NCBI RefSeq assembly: GCF_002926065.1
Contig: NZ_PREZ01000003.1
Span: forward strand, 498,501-562,500
Reading direction: 5' to 3'
Source of the DNA: Jeotgalibacillus proteolyticus
GTDB lineage: Bacteria > Bacillota > Bacilli > Bacillales > Jeotgalibacillaceae
Length of the DNA stretch: 64,000 bases
Shown here: positions 17,782 to 26,388 of the stretch, piece after piece
Layout: each line of letters begins with the position of its first letter
Position numbering within the stretch: the first letter of the stretch is position 1
Translations under genes and position numbers: made by a program
The notes under the pieces: generated by a model
Seen by the model: the letters and a program-made list of their open reading frames with translations, nothing else
Databases searched by the model: none
Told to the model about the DNA's origin: nothing

Positions 17782-19350
17782 CTATGCTTTTTCATCATTT
17801 CCGGTATCCTCTTTATTTTCCTGTTCACCAGAAGCTTCTTCCATTGTCTCTTTAACCGGTTCAGTCGACGAGGCCGACTCTGCTGCTGCAGCCGCTTCTT
17901 TTTGCGAAACGACTGTATGGGTGTTTCCGCGGTTGACGACATCTGACAGGAGCTTTGAGACATCAATGCCTACAAGCTCTTTTAATGGTTCCTGAAGTCC
18001 TACCATGGTTTGGGTTATACTCTTTCCATAGTTGGAGACGCCTTTTCCATCGCCTGTATCAATGATTTTGACAGAATCGATGTTGGATAATGGCTGTGCA
18101 ATTTTTTCTGCATATACCGGAAGCATTTCGATCAGTTTTTCAGCCAGGATGACTTCTCCATGGTTTGCAATGGCTTCCGTTAGTAAGCGTCTTGATTCAG
18201 CCTCTGCTTTACCGCGCTCAAGAATAACCTGAGCTTCTGCAAGCCCTTCTTCACGTCTGATGCGGGCTTTTGCTTCCCCGTCAATTTCTGCTTTTCTCGC
18301 TTCAGCTTCTGCCTGTCTTGTAACCGAGTAATAATCAGCATCTGCTTTGGCTTTACGGATTTTGTTTTCTTCTTCTTCAATTTCTACCTGACGGGAGCGT
18401 TCAAACTGCGAAATCCGCAGCTCCTCTTCTTTACGCTTGGCAATGATGCCCAGCTCTTCTTCCTGTACCTGTTTATCGAGCTTTGCTTTCTCGAGGATAT
18501 AGGATTGCTCGGATTTCGCCCGGGCTCGTTCTGTTTCTTCTTTAATTGCTGCATCCTTTAGGTCTTTCAGCTTTTGAGCAGCAGCAATCTCCGTTTGGCG
18601 CTTATATTCTTCTTCCTTTGCTTCCTTATCTGAATTGGCACGCTGAATGCGCGTTTCTTTTTCACTGTTGGCTTCCGCTATTTCAGCAAGCTTCCGCACC
18701 TCTGCAATACGCGGACGGCCAAGATTTTCTAAGTAGCCATTTTCTTTATCGGAATCTCTCAGGTCAGTTAATCCAAGAGAAGTGATTCTAAAGCCCATAT
18801 CATCCAGCTGCTTTTGAGCAACCTCTGTTACCTGGGCATTGAACCCTTCACGGTCCTCATTAATTTGTTCGACCGTCATTTTTGAAAGGATGGCTCGAAG
18901 GTTCGCGCTTAGCACCTCTGAAATTTCTTCTTCAAGCTCAGCAGATTTCTTCCCAAGAAATTGCTCAGCGTAGTTAGCGATCCCTTTTAACGTATCTGCT
19001 ACCTTTACCATCGCTACTGCATCTGCCACAATCGGCACGCCGCCATTTGTGTAGACACGCGGTGTTGTCAGCTTTAATTGAAAGGATGTTAATTCAACCG
19101 GAGTAGCCGTCTGATGCATACGCAATAGATGTCCGCCGCCTCGGATTATTTTCATCGATCGTCCTTCAGTATCGGTAAAAATATTCGTTTCTTTCTCAGG
19201 ATCTCCAAGCTTTGGTCCTGTAATGATTAGCGCTTGATTGGACCGGGCCGTTCTGTAGCGGATCTTGTAGTAAATGAAAACAGCGATTCCAACAATTGCT
19301 AGTACGATTAAAATTGGAATCAGAATAGAAATTGTCTGCAGCATTTCCAT
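17782..19350 (-). CDS. floT: Flotillin-like protein (FloT)
   Basis: A membrane-microdomain scaffold of 522 residues, the usual FloT/YuaG length. One N-terminal membrane segment (about 7-27) precedes a PHB/SPFH domain (about 30-200), then a long coiled-coil rich in alternating E, A and K, with repeats such as EAEARKAEIDGEAKAR. The C-terminal acidic tail follows. In B. subtilis yuaG is preceded by the NfeD gene yuaF; here the upstream gene encodes a superoxide dismutase, so the usual partner must lie elsewhere. AAGGAGG site before the ATG. Confidence 0.93.
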   Translation of the reverse strand: MEMLQTISILIPILIVLAIVGIAVFIYYKIRYRTARSNQALIITGPKLGDPEKETNIFTDTEGRSMKIIRGGGHLLRMHQTATPVELTSFQLKLTTPRVYTNGGVPIVADAVAMVKVADTLKGIANYAEQFLGKKSAELEEEISEVLSANLRAILSKMTVEQINEDREGFNAQVTEVAQKQLDDMGFRITSLGLTDLRDSDKENGYLENLGRPRIAEVRKLAEIAEANSEKETRIQRANSDKEAKEEEYKRQTEIAAAQKLKDLKDAAIKEETERARAKSEQSYILEKAKLDKQVQEEELGIIAKRKEEELRISQFERSRQVEIEEEENKIRKAKADADYYSVTRQAEAEARKAEIDGEAKARIRREEGLAEAQVILERGKAEAESRRLLTEAIANHGEVILAEKLIEMLPVYAEKIAQPLSNIDSVKIIDTGDGKGVSNYGKSITQTMVGLQEPLKELVGIDVSKLLSDVVNRGNTHTVVSQKEAAAAAESASSTEPVKETMEEASGEQENKEDTGNDEKA

Positions 19351-19465
19351 ATTGATTTTCCTCCTTCAATTTTCATTTTTTCTCTCCTTATCTTTTACGA
19401 ACGGTCAAGGAAAAAGTTCCCTATTTTGTGTATGTGCAACCCAATTTATTTTGTTGTTTCCAAAC

Positions 19466-19498
19466 AAAAAGAATGCCTCTGTGTTTAGGCATTCTTTC
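19466..19498 (-). terminator. Intrinsic terminator of the SOD gene
   Basis: Minus strand: AAAGAATGCC pairs with GGCATTCTTT and is followed by TTTG, directly after the SOD stop codon. Confidence 0.82.
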
Positions 19499-19512
19499 AT
19501 ATTTAAAAGGAA

Positions 19513-20151
19513 TTATCGGCTGACTACTCCGCATAGCATGCGATCTCCTGCGTCACCAGATGGCTGCGTTTCATAGTCATCTGCTTCTGTATGGATCACT
19601 AGCGATGTTCCATTATCATCAAGCAATGAATTTTCTTCTCCTGTTTGCAGCGTTACATGTTCAGCTGTGATTTCCTCCTGAACTTCTCCATCTTCACCTA
19701 CAACAAGATTTGGGAGGTCCCCAGCATGCGGTCCATCTTCATGGTCCGTTCCATGACTTGCATCTGTCGGGTTAAAATGATCTCCGGCTGATTCAAAGTC
19801 CGGTGCATCACATTGACCGTTTTCATGAAAATGAAAGCCAAACTCTCCTTCAGGCAGTCCTGAAGCGTTAAGAGTGATTACTACACCCTCGTCACTTTCT
19901 GCAAGCTCCGCTGTTCCTACATTTTCTTCATCCTCATTGATTAAATCAACAGTCAGGTTCTCCGGCATTTCAGACTCCGTATCCCTGTCTTCTCCGATAT
20001 CAGCCTCGTCCTCAGTATCAGTATCTCTGTCGGTAGTCTCTTCATTCGAAGTATCCGAGCCTTCCTGAGATTCCTCGTCATTTCCGCAGGCTGCAAGAAT
20101 AAGGCCCATTGTCAAAACCAAAAACATGAACAAATAAATCGATTTTTTCAT
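19513..20151 (-). CDS. sodC: Cu/Zn superoxide dismutase lipoprotein
   Basis: An extracytoplasmic lipoprotein of 212 residues. The signal peptide ends LILAAC, so C22 is the lipidated cysteine. Residues about 24-62 are a very acidic, disordered linker with D/E/T/S repeats. The SOD domain shows the metal ligands: HFH in EFGFHFHENGQC, H in SAGDHFNP, H in ASHG and PHAGDLPN, the zinc aspartate after it, and H in SLVIHTEADD; the active-site arginine is in GDRMLCGVV. All expected ligands appear present. An isolated gene with a possible sigma-B promoter upstream. Confidence 0.92.
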   Translation of the reverse strand: MKKSIYLFMFLVLTMGLILAACGNDEESQEGSDTSNEETTDRDTDTEDEADIGEDRDTESEMPENLTVDLINEDEENVGTAELAESDEGVVITLNASGLPEGEFGFHFHENGQCDAPDFESAGDHFNPTDASHGTDHEDGPHAGDLPNLVVGEDGEVQEEITAEHVTLQTGEENSLLDDNGTSLVIHTEADDYETQPSGDAGDRMLCGVVSR

Positions 20152-20209
20152 CCTTTTCTCTCCCTCTTAGTTGTAGTCCCTGTAATATTTACCAGTGGTA
20201 TTATTTGCC

Positions 20210-20233
20210 TTCCCCAAAAGAGGGTAAATAAAC
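20210..20233 (-). promoter_or_regulatory. Possible sigma-B promoter of sodC
   Basis: Minus strand: GTTTAT, 12-base spacer, GGGGAA. Each hexamer is one base from consensus. It is about 55 bases before the ATG. Confidence 0.4.
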
Positions 20234-20325
20234 ACTAGGTTATGTGAAGAAAAGAGGATATTGCTGTTAGTTTTTTAGTAACAACCCGAGAATTCTCCCC
20301 GGTATTAAGGGCTTATCGTTTCCAT

Positions 20326-21240
20326 TTAGGCCTGTTTTCTGCTCAGAAAATGCTGCCGTTCTTTTTTTGGTTTCCAATTTGCCAAATAGACGCCTAAAAA
20401 GATGGTTACCAGGCCAACCAGTAAATTTTGAGTTACAGCCTCCCCAAGAAGCACCTTCCCCCACAAAAGAGCCGTTAAAGGTACGAGATAGGTTACAGTC
20501 GTGGCAAACTCTGCTCCTCCCTTATTGATTAAATAGTAAAAGAGCAAATGAGCAACGCCGGATCCTAAACAGCCTAAGCCAATTAAAGAAATAATAAAAA
20601 TTGCATCTATAGAACCCACCACATTCGTAACGAATGAAGGCTCTGTAAATAAAACCCCTACCAGGCCAACTGAAGCCCCTACGAGTAAAGAGAGTGTAGT
20701 GAGGACGAGTACATTTAACTTTTGAAGATGTCTTCTTGAAAATTGGGATGAAAATCCGTAACAGGCGGCCGCCAGCACCATTGTTCCGATTCCAATAAAA
20801 TGACCGGTCAAGAGCTCGTGTGCATTAAAATCGATCAAAATAAGTATTCCAATAAAACCCAGCGCAATTCCGCCCCACTGCCTTTTCGTGAGCAGGACAG
20901 AAAAAAAGATGAATCCCATCAAGCCGGTTAAAATCGGTGTAGAAGCATTCAAAACAGCGGCTGTATTACTCGTAATTTCAGTTTGACTGAGGGCAATCAA
21001 CCCCCAAGGCAGTCCGGCATTAAAGATCCCCACAGTAATAATCGCCTTCCACGGAAGCGGACCGGTTCCCTTTTCTTTTCTTACCTTCGTAATGAAAAGA
21101 GGTAGTAAGATCACAGCTCCAGCCAGACAGCGCAGTAATACGGTCCCCCAGACCCCCGCTACACTAATCATTTCTGAAATAAAAACAAAGGAAAGACCCC
21201 ATATCAAGCTTAATAGAATAAGTGCACTGTATAATTGCAT
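20326..21240 (-). CDS. EamA/DMT-family transporter
   Basis: A ten-segment drug/metabolite transporter of 304 residues with two EamA repeats (about 1-140 and 150-290), each with proline- and glycine-rich helices such as LNASTPILTGLMGFIFF and TVTYLVPLTALLWGKVLLGE. The latter is the common second-repeat motif. Substrate unknown, often amino acid or metabolite export. AAAGGAG before the ATG. Confidence 0.92.
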   Translation of the reverse strand: MQLYSALILLSLIWGLSFVFISEMISVAGVWGTVLLRCLAGAVILLPLFITKVRKEKGTGPLPWKAIITVGIFNAGLPWGLIALSQTEITSNTAAVLNASTPILTGLMGFIFFSVLLTKRQWGGIALGFIGILILIDFNAHELLTGHFIGIGTMVLAAACYGFSSQFSRRHLQKLNVLVLTTLSLLVGASVGLVGVLFTEPSFVTNVVGSIDAIFIISLIGLGCLGSGVAHLLFYYLINKGGAEFATTVTYLVPLTALLWGKVLLGEAVTQNLLVGLVTIFLGVYLANWKPKKERQHFLSRKQA

Positions 21241-21590
21241 GATTTTTTCTCCTTTTTGGTTAATTGGAAATTTCTGTTCTCCGTTTATTTTATACGAAAC
21301 GAAGCACTTGAAATAGCTTCATTTAATTAGAAACCAATATTTTTAAAATGGATAGTTTAATAATCTTGCTTACCTTCTTTTGAATGATTAACTGTTGTGT
21401 GAAACAGTCGTTCTAAAGCATCTTGTTCAAAGCAATTCGTGCCGGGTAGAATTTAGTAAAAAGATTGAATAGTTGTCTCTATGTGCAGCGATGGAGCATA
21501 CCTAAAAGCCCTTAGAAACAGTATAAATCCCTGGTCGATTTTCAAAAGCATTTCTAGTTTCTACAAACTCAGAAATAAGGAGAGATCGCA
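21241..21590. other. Intergenic region between divergent genes
   Basis: No open frame with a convincing ribosome site and no strong hairpin. It presumably holds the promoters of the divergent EamA transporter and DHFR-family genes; I could not place hexamers. Confidence 0.4.
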
Positions 21591-22133
21591 ATGGCAAATG
21601 TTATTATTCACGCAACGATAACGTTAGACGGGTTTATGGCTGACAAGGATGGGGGTGTCGATTGGATGTTTGACTTTGAAGCGGCGGATGAAGATTATGC
21701 AGTAGTCAATAAGGTCATGGGTGAAATAGGTGCGATAGTTGGCGGCGCAAATAAAATGAATACGATTGAAGAGGGAGAAATCCCGTATGGCGGCATGTTG
21801 AAGGTTCCCATTTACCTCATGACCCATGAAAAGCATGAACCGATTGAAAAGGATGGCATTACCTACCGTTTTATCGTTGACGATATTAAACACGCCGTTG
21901 AGACCGCCAAAGCAAGTGCCGGCGATAAAAGTGTTGCTCTTTTAGGCGGCCGCATCTCCCGGCAGTGCCTCAGACTTGGTCTTGTGGATGAAATCGTACT
22001 GGCTATCGTTCCCATACTGCTTGGTGATGGAGTTTCACTATTTGGAGAACTGGGAGAACGCATCAAGCTGGAACGCACCGAAACATCAGCTTTTGCGAGT
22101 GAGACCCATCTGCGCTTCCGGGTTGTAAAGTGA
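21591..22133 (+). CDS. Dihydrofolate reductase-family protein (RibD C-terminal type)
   Basis: A 180-residue NADPH-binding reductase-fold protein. Key features: an N-terminal ATITLDGFMADKDGGVDW strand-loop, the YAVVNKVMGEIGAIVGGANKM helix and the C-terminal GGRISRQCLRLGLVDEIVLAIVPILLGDG, which is diagnostic of the YyaP/RibD-C group. The physiological substrate is unknown. AAGGAGAG site. It converges with the arylamine NAT gene. Confidence 0.9.
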   Translation: MANVIIHATITLDGFMADKDGGVDWMFDFEAADEDYAVVNKVMGEIGAIVGGANKMNTIEEGEIPYGGMLKVPIYLMTHEKHEPIEKDGITYRFIVDDIKHAVETAKASAGDKSVALLGGRISRQCLRLGLVDEIVLAIVPILLGDGVSLFGELGERIKLERTETSAFASETHLRFRVVK

Positions 22134-22213
22134 CGTACCATCTCCAGAGGTCCTTTGACTTCAATGGAATTCAACAAAATATTCGAGAGCTTCTTTATCA
22201 GAGAAGCCAAAGG

Positions 22214-22993
22214 TTAGTAAGGTTCATTTCCTTTTCTTTTCTTATAAATCTCTACTGCAGATTCATAAAGTCCCGTATCCAATCCAAACTTTTTCACCCA
22301 CATCATTACTTCATCCCTTGAAAGAACCTGATCTTCAATGCCACTTTCCTTGAATTGGCGAAGCTCATTATTCCGTAACGAAATAGCCACTCCGTCAATA
22401 TAGCCAAATAGCTTCAGTGTTTGAAAAGCGAAGCCATCCTCCCAGTCATGGGTTTTCAGAATGGTTTTGGTCATCTCATTCCACCCAACAGGTTCAGGCT
22501 TCAGCGTCTTCGTTGGTCCCGGTGTACGTTCTACAAGAACCTCTCTATCACTCTTAACTGTGTAGTTAAACGTCTCAGCAGCTGCATGGACAGTAAAAGA
22601 CTGATGAAGCGGATAAGCCTTAAAAAGCGGCGCACTGTAGCCTACATCGACGTAATACGGCTGGTCCAGATCTACACGCAAACACATATGCCCCGGCGCC
22701 ATTAAAAGATAGTTCACCTGAAACCCAAGATCCTCCAAAAGCCATCTGAATCCCCTGGCAAGTGAATAGCAGGTCCCCCCTGCTCTCTTTTCTATTACTC
22801 TTTCTATATAATCCTCAACGGATGGAAGATAGGAATCTGCAGGGGAGAGCTCTTCATAATCAATAAACTTGGTTAGTGTCTCCCATTTAACCTTAGTCTG
22901 ATGTGCATGAATTAACTCGTTTAAATAAGATAGACTTGGCTCTTTTCGTTCGACCTCTAAAAAAGATAAAAATCGTTCTGTTTGCTTCATCAT
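22214..22993 (-). CDS. Arylamine N-acetyltransferase
   Basis: An acetyl-CoA-dependent NAT of 259 residues. The catalytic triad is C75 (AGGTCYSL), H102 (APGHMCLRV) and D116 (YYVDVGYS). Typically it acetylates arylamines, hydrazines and related xenobiotics; the C-terminal lid region seems complete but is short compared with mammalian enzymes. In place of the common RGGxCxE it has RAGGTCYSL. Start: ATG pair after AAAGGGGG. Nothing nearby suggests a pathway. Confidence 0.93.
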   Translation of the reverse strand: MMKQTERFLSFLEVERKEPSLSYLNELIHAHQTKVKWETLTKFIDYEELSPADSYLPSVEDYIERVIEKRAGGTCYSLARGFRWLLEDLGFQVNYLLMAPGHMCLRVDLDQPYYVDVGYSAPLFKAYPLHQSFTVHAAAETFNYTVKSDREVLVERTPGPTKTLKPEPVGWNEMTKTILKTHDWEDGFAFQTLKLFGYIDGVAISLRNNELRQFKESGIEDQVLSRDEVMMWVKKFGLDTGLYESAVEIYKKRKGNEPY

Positions 22994-23134
22994 TGCTCCC
23001 CCTTTCTTCTTTTATCGTACACCTTTCTTTAGATCTCATCTATTTTGCGAATTCAGCTATTTTCTATATAGGTTTCGTCATTCCCGATAAGTGGAAAGCT
23101 AGACTATATAGATTCTTAGGAGAGGATGCGTGCG

Positions 23135-24268
23135 ATGAAAACAATAGATGAGTACTTTCAAACTACGTATGAGGAGTCACGGGAGGTTTTTTGGAAGAAT
23201 TTCGAGAAGGTAAAAAGCCACTGGCCAAATGCGGAGCTGACAACCCATCCGATTGGCAAGGAAGAGGATAACACGATCGATATGATTTATGCAGAAGGCA
23301 CTGAAGTGAATGAACGGGTGCTGTTTATGACAACCGGAGAGCACGGAATTGAAGGCTTTGCAGGAGCTGCCATGCTTGATGTCTTTATGACTGAGCTTGC
23401 TGATGTGATTGATCAGAAGCGGACAGGCATCTGTTTAATTCATGCAATTAATCCTTGGGGAATGAGGAATTTCCGCCGTGTAACAGAGAATAATGTTGAT
23501 CTGAACAGAAATTACTTACTTAATTCAGAAACCGTGCCTGATGACATAAACACAGAGTATGAAAAACTGCTTAAGCTGTTCCTGCCTGACGGGAAAATTG
23601 AAAGTCTCATGTCCGAGGAAGCGGAAATCCGCAATCATATGTCAAGAGGCGCTGTCTCTGAAGGCTACAGCGGACTGATGGAAGCCAAAGGAATGGGTCA
23701 GTTTGAATTCCCTAAAGGAGTCTATTTTGGAGGGAAGGAAAAAGAAGAATCCGCCGTCTTTTTAACCTCTGTTCAACGAAAGCTGCTTTCCTCATTTGGA
23801 AAGGTCATTCATATGGACTGGCATACAGCGCTCGGCCCTACCAATGAAGTTACGATGGTGATAAGCGAGCTTGACGGACGCAGTGAAAAAGAGCTGAAAA
23901 AAGAATATGGACTAAAGAACATACAAGTATTCAGCCCCTCAAACGTTAAAGGAGATTCCACCAATCATTTTTACGAGCTCAAAAATATGGAATTCCCGGA
24001 AACAAGGCTTTTCTCTGCACTCTTTGAATTCGGTACTTTTGGAACGAGCATGTCAGCAACCATTCGTGAATTCTTAACCATGACACTCGAGAACCGTCTA
24101 TATTTTGAAGGTGCTGTTCATGAAGAAGACCGTAAAAAAATCTTAAGTGAATTCAAGGCCATGTTCTATCCCGATGATCATGATTGGCGTTTTGCCATTC
24201 TGACAGAGGGCCGGAAAGCGATGGAAGGCGTATTTAAAAGTGAAGGGCTCTACACCATAAGAGGCTAA
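23135..24268 (+). CDS. DUF2817 / M14-like zinc carboxypeptidase-fold protein
   Basis: About 377 residues with zinc peptidase features: TTGEHGIEGFAGAAM supplies the H and E of the zinc site, INPWGMRNFRRVTENNVDLNRN contains the R and N substrate contacts of M14 enzymes, and HMDWHTALG the later histidine. The final glutamate (LFEFGTFGT) fits the catalytic position. Amidase or carboxypeptidase activity on a small peptide-like compound is inferred. Two ATGs are possible (23126, 23135); 23135 has better spacing from GGAGAGG. Confidence 0.88.
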   Translation: MKTIDEYFQTTYEESREVFWKNFEKVKSHWPNAELTTHPIGKEEDNTIDMIYAEGTEVNERVLFMTTGEHGIEGFAGAAMLDVFMTELADVIDQKRTGICLIHAINPWGMRNFRRVTENNVDLNRNYLLNSETVPDDINTEYEKLLKLFLPDGKIESLMSEEAEIRNHMSRGAVSEGYSGLMEAKGMGQFEFPKGVYFGGKEKEESAVFLTSVQRKLLSSFGKVIHMDWHTALGPTNEVTMVISELDGRSEKELKKEYGLKNIQVFSPSNVKGDSTNHFYELKNMEFPETRLFSALFEFGTFGTSMSATIREFLTMTLENRLYFEGAVHEEDRKKILSEFKAMFYPDDHDWRFAILTEGRKAMEGVFKSEGLYTIRG

Positions 24269-24282
24269 TTGATAAAATTCAA

Positions 24283-24320
24283 AGCAGCAAAGGATGAAGC
24301 TCATCCTGTGCTGCTTTTTT
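24283..24320 (+). terminator. Intrinsic terminator of the M14-like gene
   Basis: AGCAGCAAAGGATGA pairs with TCATCCTGTGCTGCT and is followed by TTTTTT. Also usable by the converging RDD-like gene. Confidence 0.88.
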
Positions 24321-24332
24321 GCTGTGGCGGAA

Positions 24333-24734
24333 TTAATTTGAAGGTTTAATCTCTTTTACTGTAGTCCCCGCATAGGCATCATGAGGGTATACAGCGCCTT
24401 CCTGTCCTTCAAAGCCTTCCCTGTTTTTAAGATAGTCCAAGGTGCTTTTTGTATCACGATATAAAAACCGTTTGGCGATTTGCTGTGAGGATAATTCGGA
24501 TCCGCCACTGCTCTCAAGCTTTAAACCCATCGCTTTATACCCGATTGTCTGTCCGCATTTCCGCAGCTGGAGATATTCAAGTCCCCACATAACAGCCGAC
24601 GGGGTGATTACCGCATGAACAAATTCACTTTTAATTTTTTTCCGTAGAAGCTGCTCCACTCCGACCGTTACAATGGACGAAATAGCAAAATCGATAAAGA
24701 TTGCTTTTGTTCTTTTTTTGGTTAGGGATTTCAT
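24333..24734 (-). CDS. RDD-like small membrane protein
   Basis: 133 residues with RDD-family features: KKRTKAIFIDFAISSIVTVG at the start, GQTIGYKAMGLKL in the middle, and a PHDAYAGTTVKEI end, which matches the closing strand of the family. Compared with the RDD gene at 17.1-17.5 kb, the second half is more soluble. Function unknown. GGAGGAG site before the ATG. A repeat copy follows upstream. Confidence 0.78.
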   Translation of the reverse strand: MKSLTKKRTKAIFIDFAISSIVTVGVEQLLRKKIKSEFVHAVITPSAVMWGLEYLQLRKCGQTIGYKAMGLKLESSGGSELSSQQIAKRFLYRDTKSTLDYLKNREGFEGQEGAVYPHDAYAGTTVKEIKPSN

Positions 24735-24840
24735 TCTACTCCTCCTTCTGCTTGTCCTAAGTGATTAGAACTCGGCTGTACATGTATTTGTTACCTATAT
24801 GAGTAAATACGGTTTTTAACAGAAATGGTTTCATTAACTT

Positions 24841-25010
24841 AAAAAATATGAGGTGAGCGGAGCAGAAGGCGGCGACTCCTGCGGGAGGAAGCGGGAGCTT
24901 GAGATCCACTTACTGCAAGCAAGTTAGCTCAAGCCCCGTCCCGCGGAAAGCGTCCGACTGAAGCGCAGTGAACCGGATAAAGGCTGAGACGTATTTGTCC
25001 CAGCCCTTTA
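24841..25010 (+). repeat. 200-bp 3'-end repeat, copy 4 (left arm missing)
   Basis: Body ATGAGGTGAGCGGAGC..., inner arms CTTGAG/CTCAAG, then CTGAAGCGCAGTGAACCGG and right hairpin GGCTGAGAC / GTCCCAGCC. The left terminal arm is not recognisable. Confidence 0.9.
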
Positions 25011-25045
25011 ATCCCTTGATATGTAGTAAAATCCCTTTTACAATC

Positions 25046-25675
25046 CTACTCTGCAAACAAATGACTGCCAATTGTATGCTTTGGTGTTGTATTTTCAAAA
25101 ATCCAGGAAGAGGTCGCAATTTCCGGGTTGTAGTAATAAACCGCTCCATAGCTCGGATCCCAGCCTCTCCAAGCATCCTTGACAGCATGATATGCCACAT
25201 AGTCTGGTGTTAAATAGTACTGTCCGTCCATTAGAGCTGTAAATGCATTTGTCTGAAATAACACTCCGTCAATAGTCGATGGAAATTCTGGAGAATGTAA
25301 ACGGTTTTTAATGACAGCTGCTACTGCCACCTGCCCCTCATACGATTCACCCCTTGCTTCTCCGTGGACAATTTTGGCCATTTTTTCAACTTCATCAAGC
25401 TGATACAAGGTTTCAGCTCCTGCCACACCGGTGACTGGCAATAGGAAATCCTGCTGAAGCCCTCTCACAGCTTCCTCTGTTAACGGACCAAAATACCCCG
25501 TTGGCGCTGTATCCAAATACCCCATAAGTGTCAGCTTCTCCTGTACCTGGAAAACGTGTTCACCCTGATCGCCGGTTTGAAGAGGACTCTCTGCCTGCGT
25601 TTCCTTTGTGTGCATGACAGCTGCTACAAAACACCCAGCCAGAAAGAATAGTAGATGTGCTTTTTTTCTAATCAT
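25046..25675 (-). CDS. Cell wall hydrolase (SleB/CwlJ-type) with peptidoglycan-binding domain
   Basis: A secreted cell wall lytic enzyme of 209 residues. A signal peptide covers about 1-29; residues 32-92 form a peptidoglycan-binding domain (HVFQVQEKLTLMGYLDTAPTG..., PLTEEAVRGLQQDF), and residues 97-209 the hydrolase_2 domain with the catalytic glutamate E106 in IVHGEARGESYEGQVAVAAV. This resembles SleB (germination cortex lysis) or YkvT. No ypeB gene follows, so SleB itself is less likely. AAAGGAGG before the ATG. Confidence 0.92.
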   Translation of the reverse strand: MIRKKAHLLFFLAGCFVAAVMHTKETQAESPLQTGDQGEHVFQVQEKLTLMGYLDTAPTGYFGPLTEEAVRGLQQDFLLPVTGVAGAETLYQLDEVEKMAKIVHGEARGESYEGQVAVAAVIKNRLHSPEFPSTIDGVLFQTNAFTALMDGQYYLTPDYVAYHAVKDAWRGWDPSYGAVYYYNPEIATSSWIFENTTPKHTIGSHLFAE

Positions 25676-25886
25676 TTAATAACCTCCTTTTCACCCATAT
25701 ACTCTAAAAACAGGAACACAAACCATTATTTTCATAATTGAACCTAAACTACTGAACCTCTTTAAGATTTACCATAAGGAACATGCAAGAATATTAAATT
25801 TAGTGGACCTTATTTAACACAAAATGTCTCTTACCCAATTAATCAGCCTTTTACATGTAATTTCCATCCGGAAATAAATTTGCATA
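25676..25886. other. Intergenic region without clear features
   Basis: AT-rich sequence ahead of the wall hydrolase gene. It should hold that gene's promoter, but no unambiguous hexamers (including sigma-G/F) were found. Confidence 0.35.
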
Positions 25887-25887
25887 G

Positions 25888-25914
25888 AAAAAAGCTCTCC
25901 TTGGAGAGCTTTAA
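25888..25914 (-). terminator. Intrinsic terminator of the DUF1801 gene
   Basis: Minus strand: AAAGCTCTCC pairs with GGAGAGCTTT, with TTTTTTC after it. Confidence 0.85.
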
Positions 25915-25922
25915 GCGATTAA

Positions 25923-26357
25923 TTATTCAGGAACTTTCTCCGGATACATTTCCTGTAGGAAATCAACGGATTGTTTAATTAATGCCTTCAGAACATCAAC
26001 ATTTATATCATCCAGCTTGTTAATGTACACGCAGGCTTTTCCGGTTGTATGCTTGCCAAAATCCTTTAAAAGCTTTTCTCTCGTTGGATCACCAGTGGCA
26101 AAATACAGGCTGATTTTTGACTTTCTTGGAGAGAACCCTGCTAAAAACGAGTCACCTTCATGTCCTGTCTCGTACTTGTAATGATAGGAGCCGAAGCCGA
26201 TCATGCTTGGTCCCCACATTTTTGCATCATAGCCTGAAGCTTCAGTAAAGATATCAAGCAGTCTGTAAGCATCCTCTTTCTTTTTAGGATGGTCCACCGA
26301 TTCAATAAACTCGATTACACTGCCGTCATTCTCTTTTGTTTTTTGTTCGTACGCCAT
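25923..26357 (-). CDS. DUF1801 (YdhG/YjhG-like) protein
   Basis: A small soluble alpha/beta protein of 144 residues. The family pattern is visible: the lysine-rich N-terminal helix, MWGPSMIGFGSYHYKY, FLAGFSPRKSKISLYF and ACVYINKLDDINVDVLKALI. Relatives have been described as iron-binding frataxin-like proteins, but the role here is unknown. AAGGAGG precedes the ATG. The HAD gene lies 31 bases upstream on the same strand, so co-transcription is likely. Confidence 0.88.
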   Translation of the reverse strand: MAYEQKTKENDGSVIEFIESVDHPKKKEDAYRLLDIFTEASGYDAKMWGPSMIGFGSYHYKYETGHEGDSFLAGFSPRKSKISLYFATGDPTREKLLKDFGKHTTGKACVYINKLDDINVDVLKALIKQSVDFLQEMYPEKVPE

Positions 26358-26388
26358 TGCAAAAACGCCTCCTTAAAGTAGCCAAGCC

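Noticed and set aside
25676-25886. Sporulation-sigma promoter for the wall hydrolase gene
   Set aside because: No sequence fits sigma-G or sigma-F well enough to claim.
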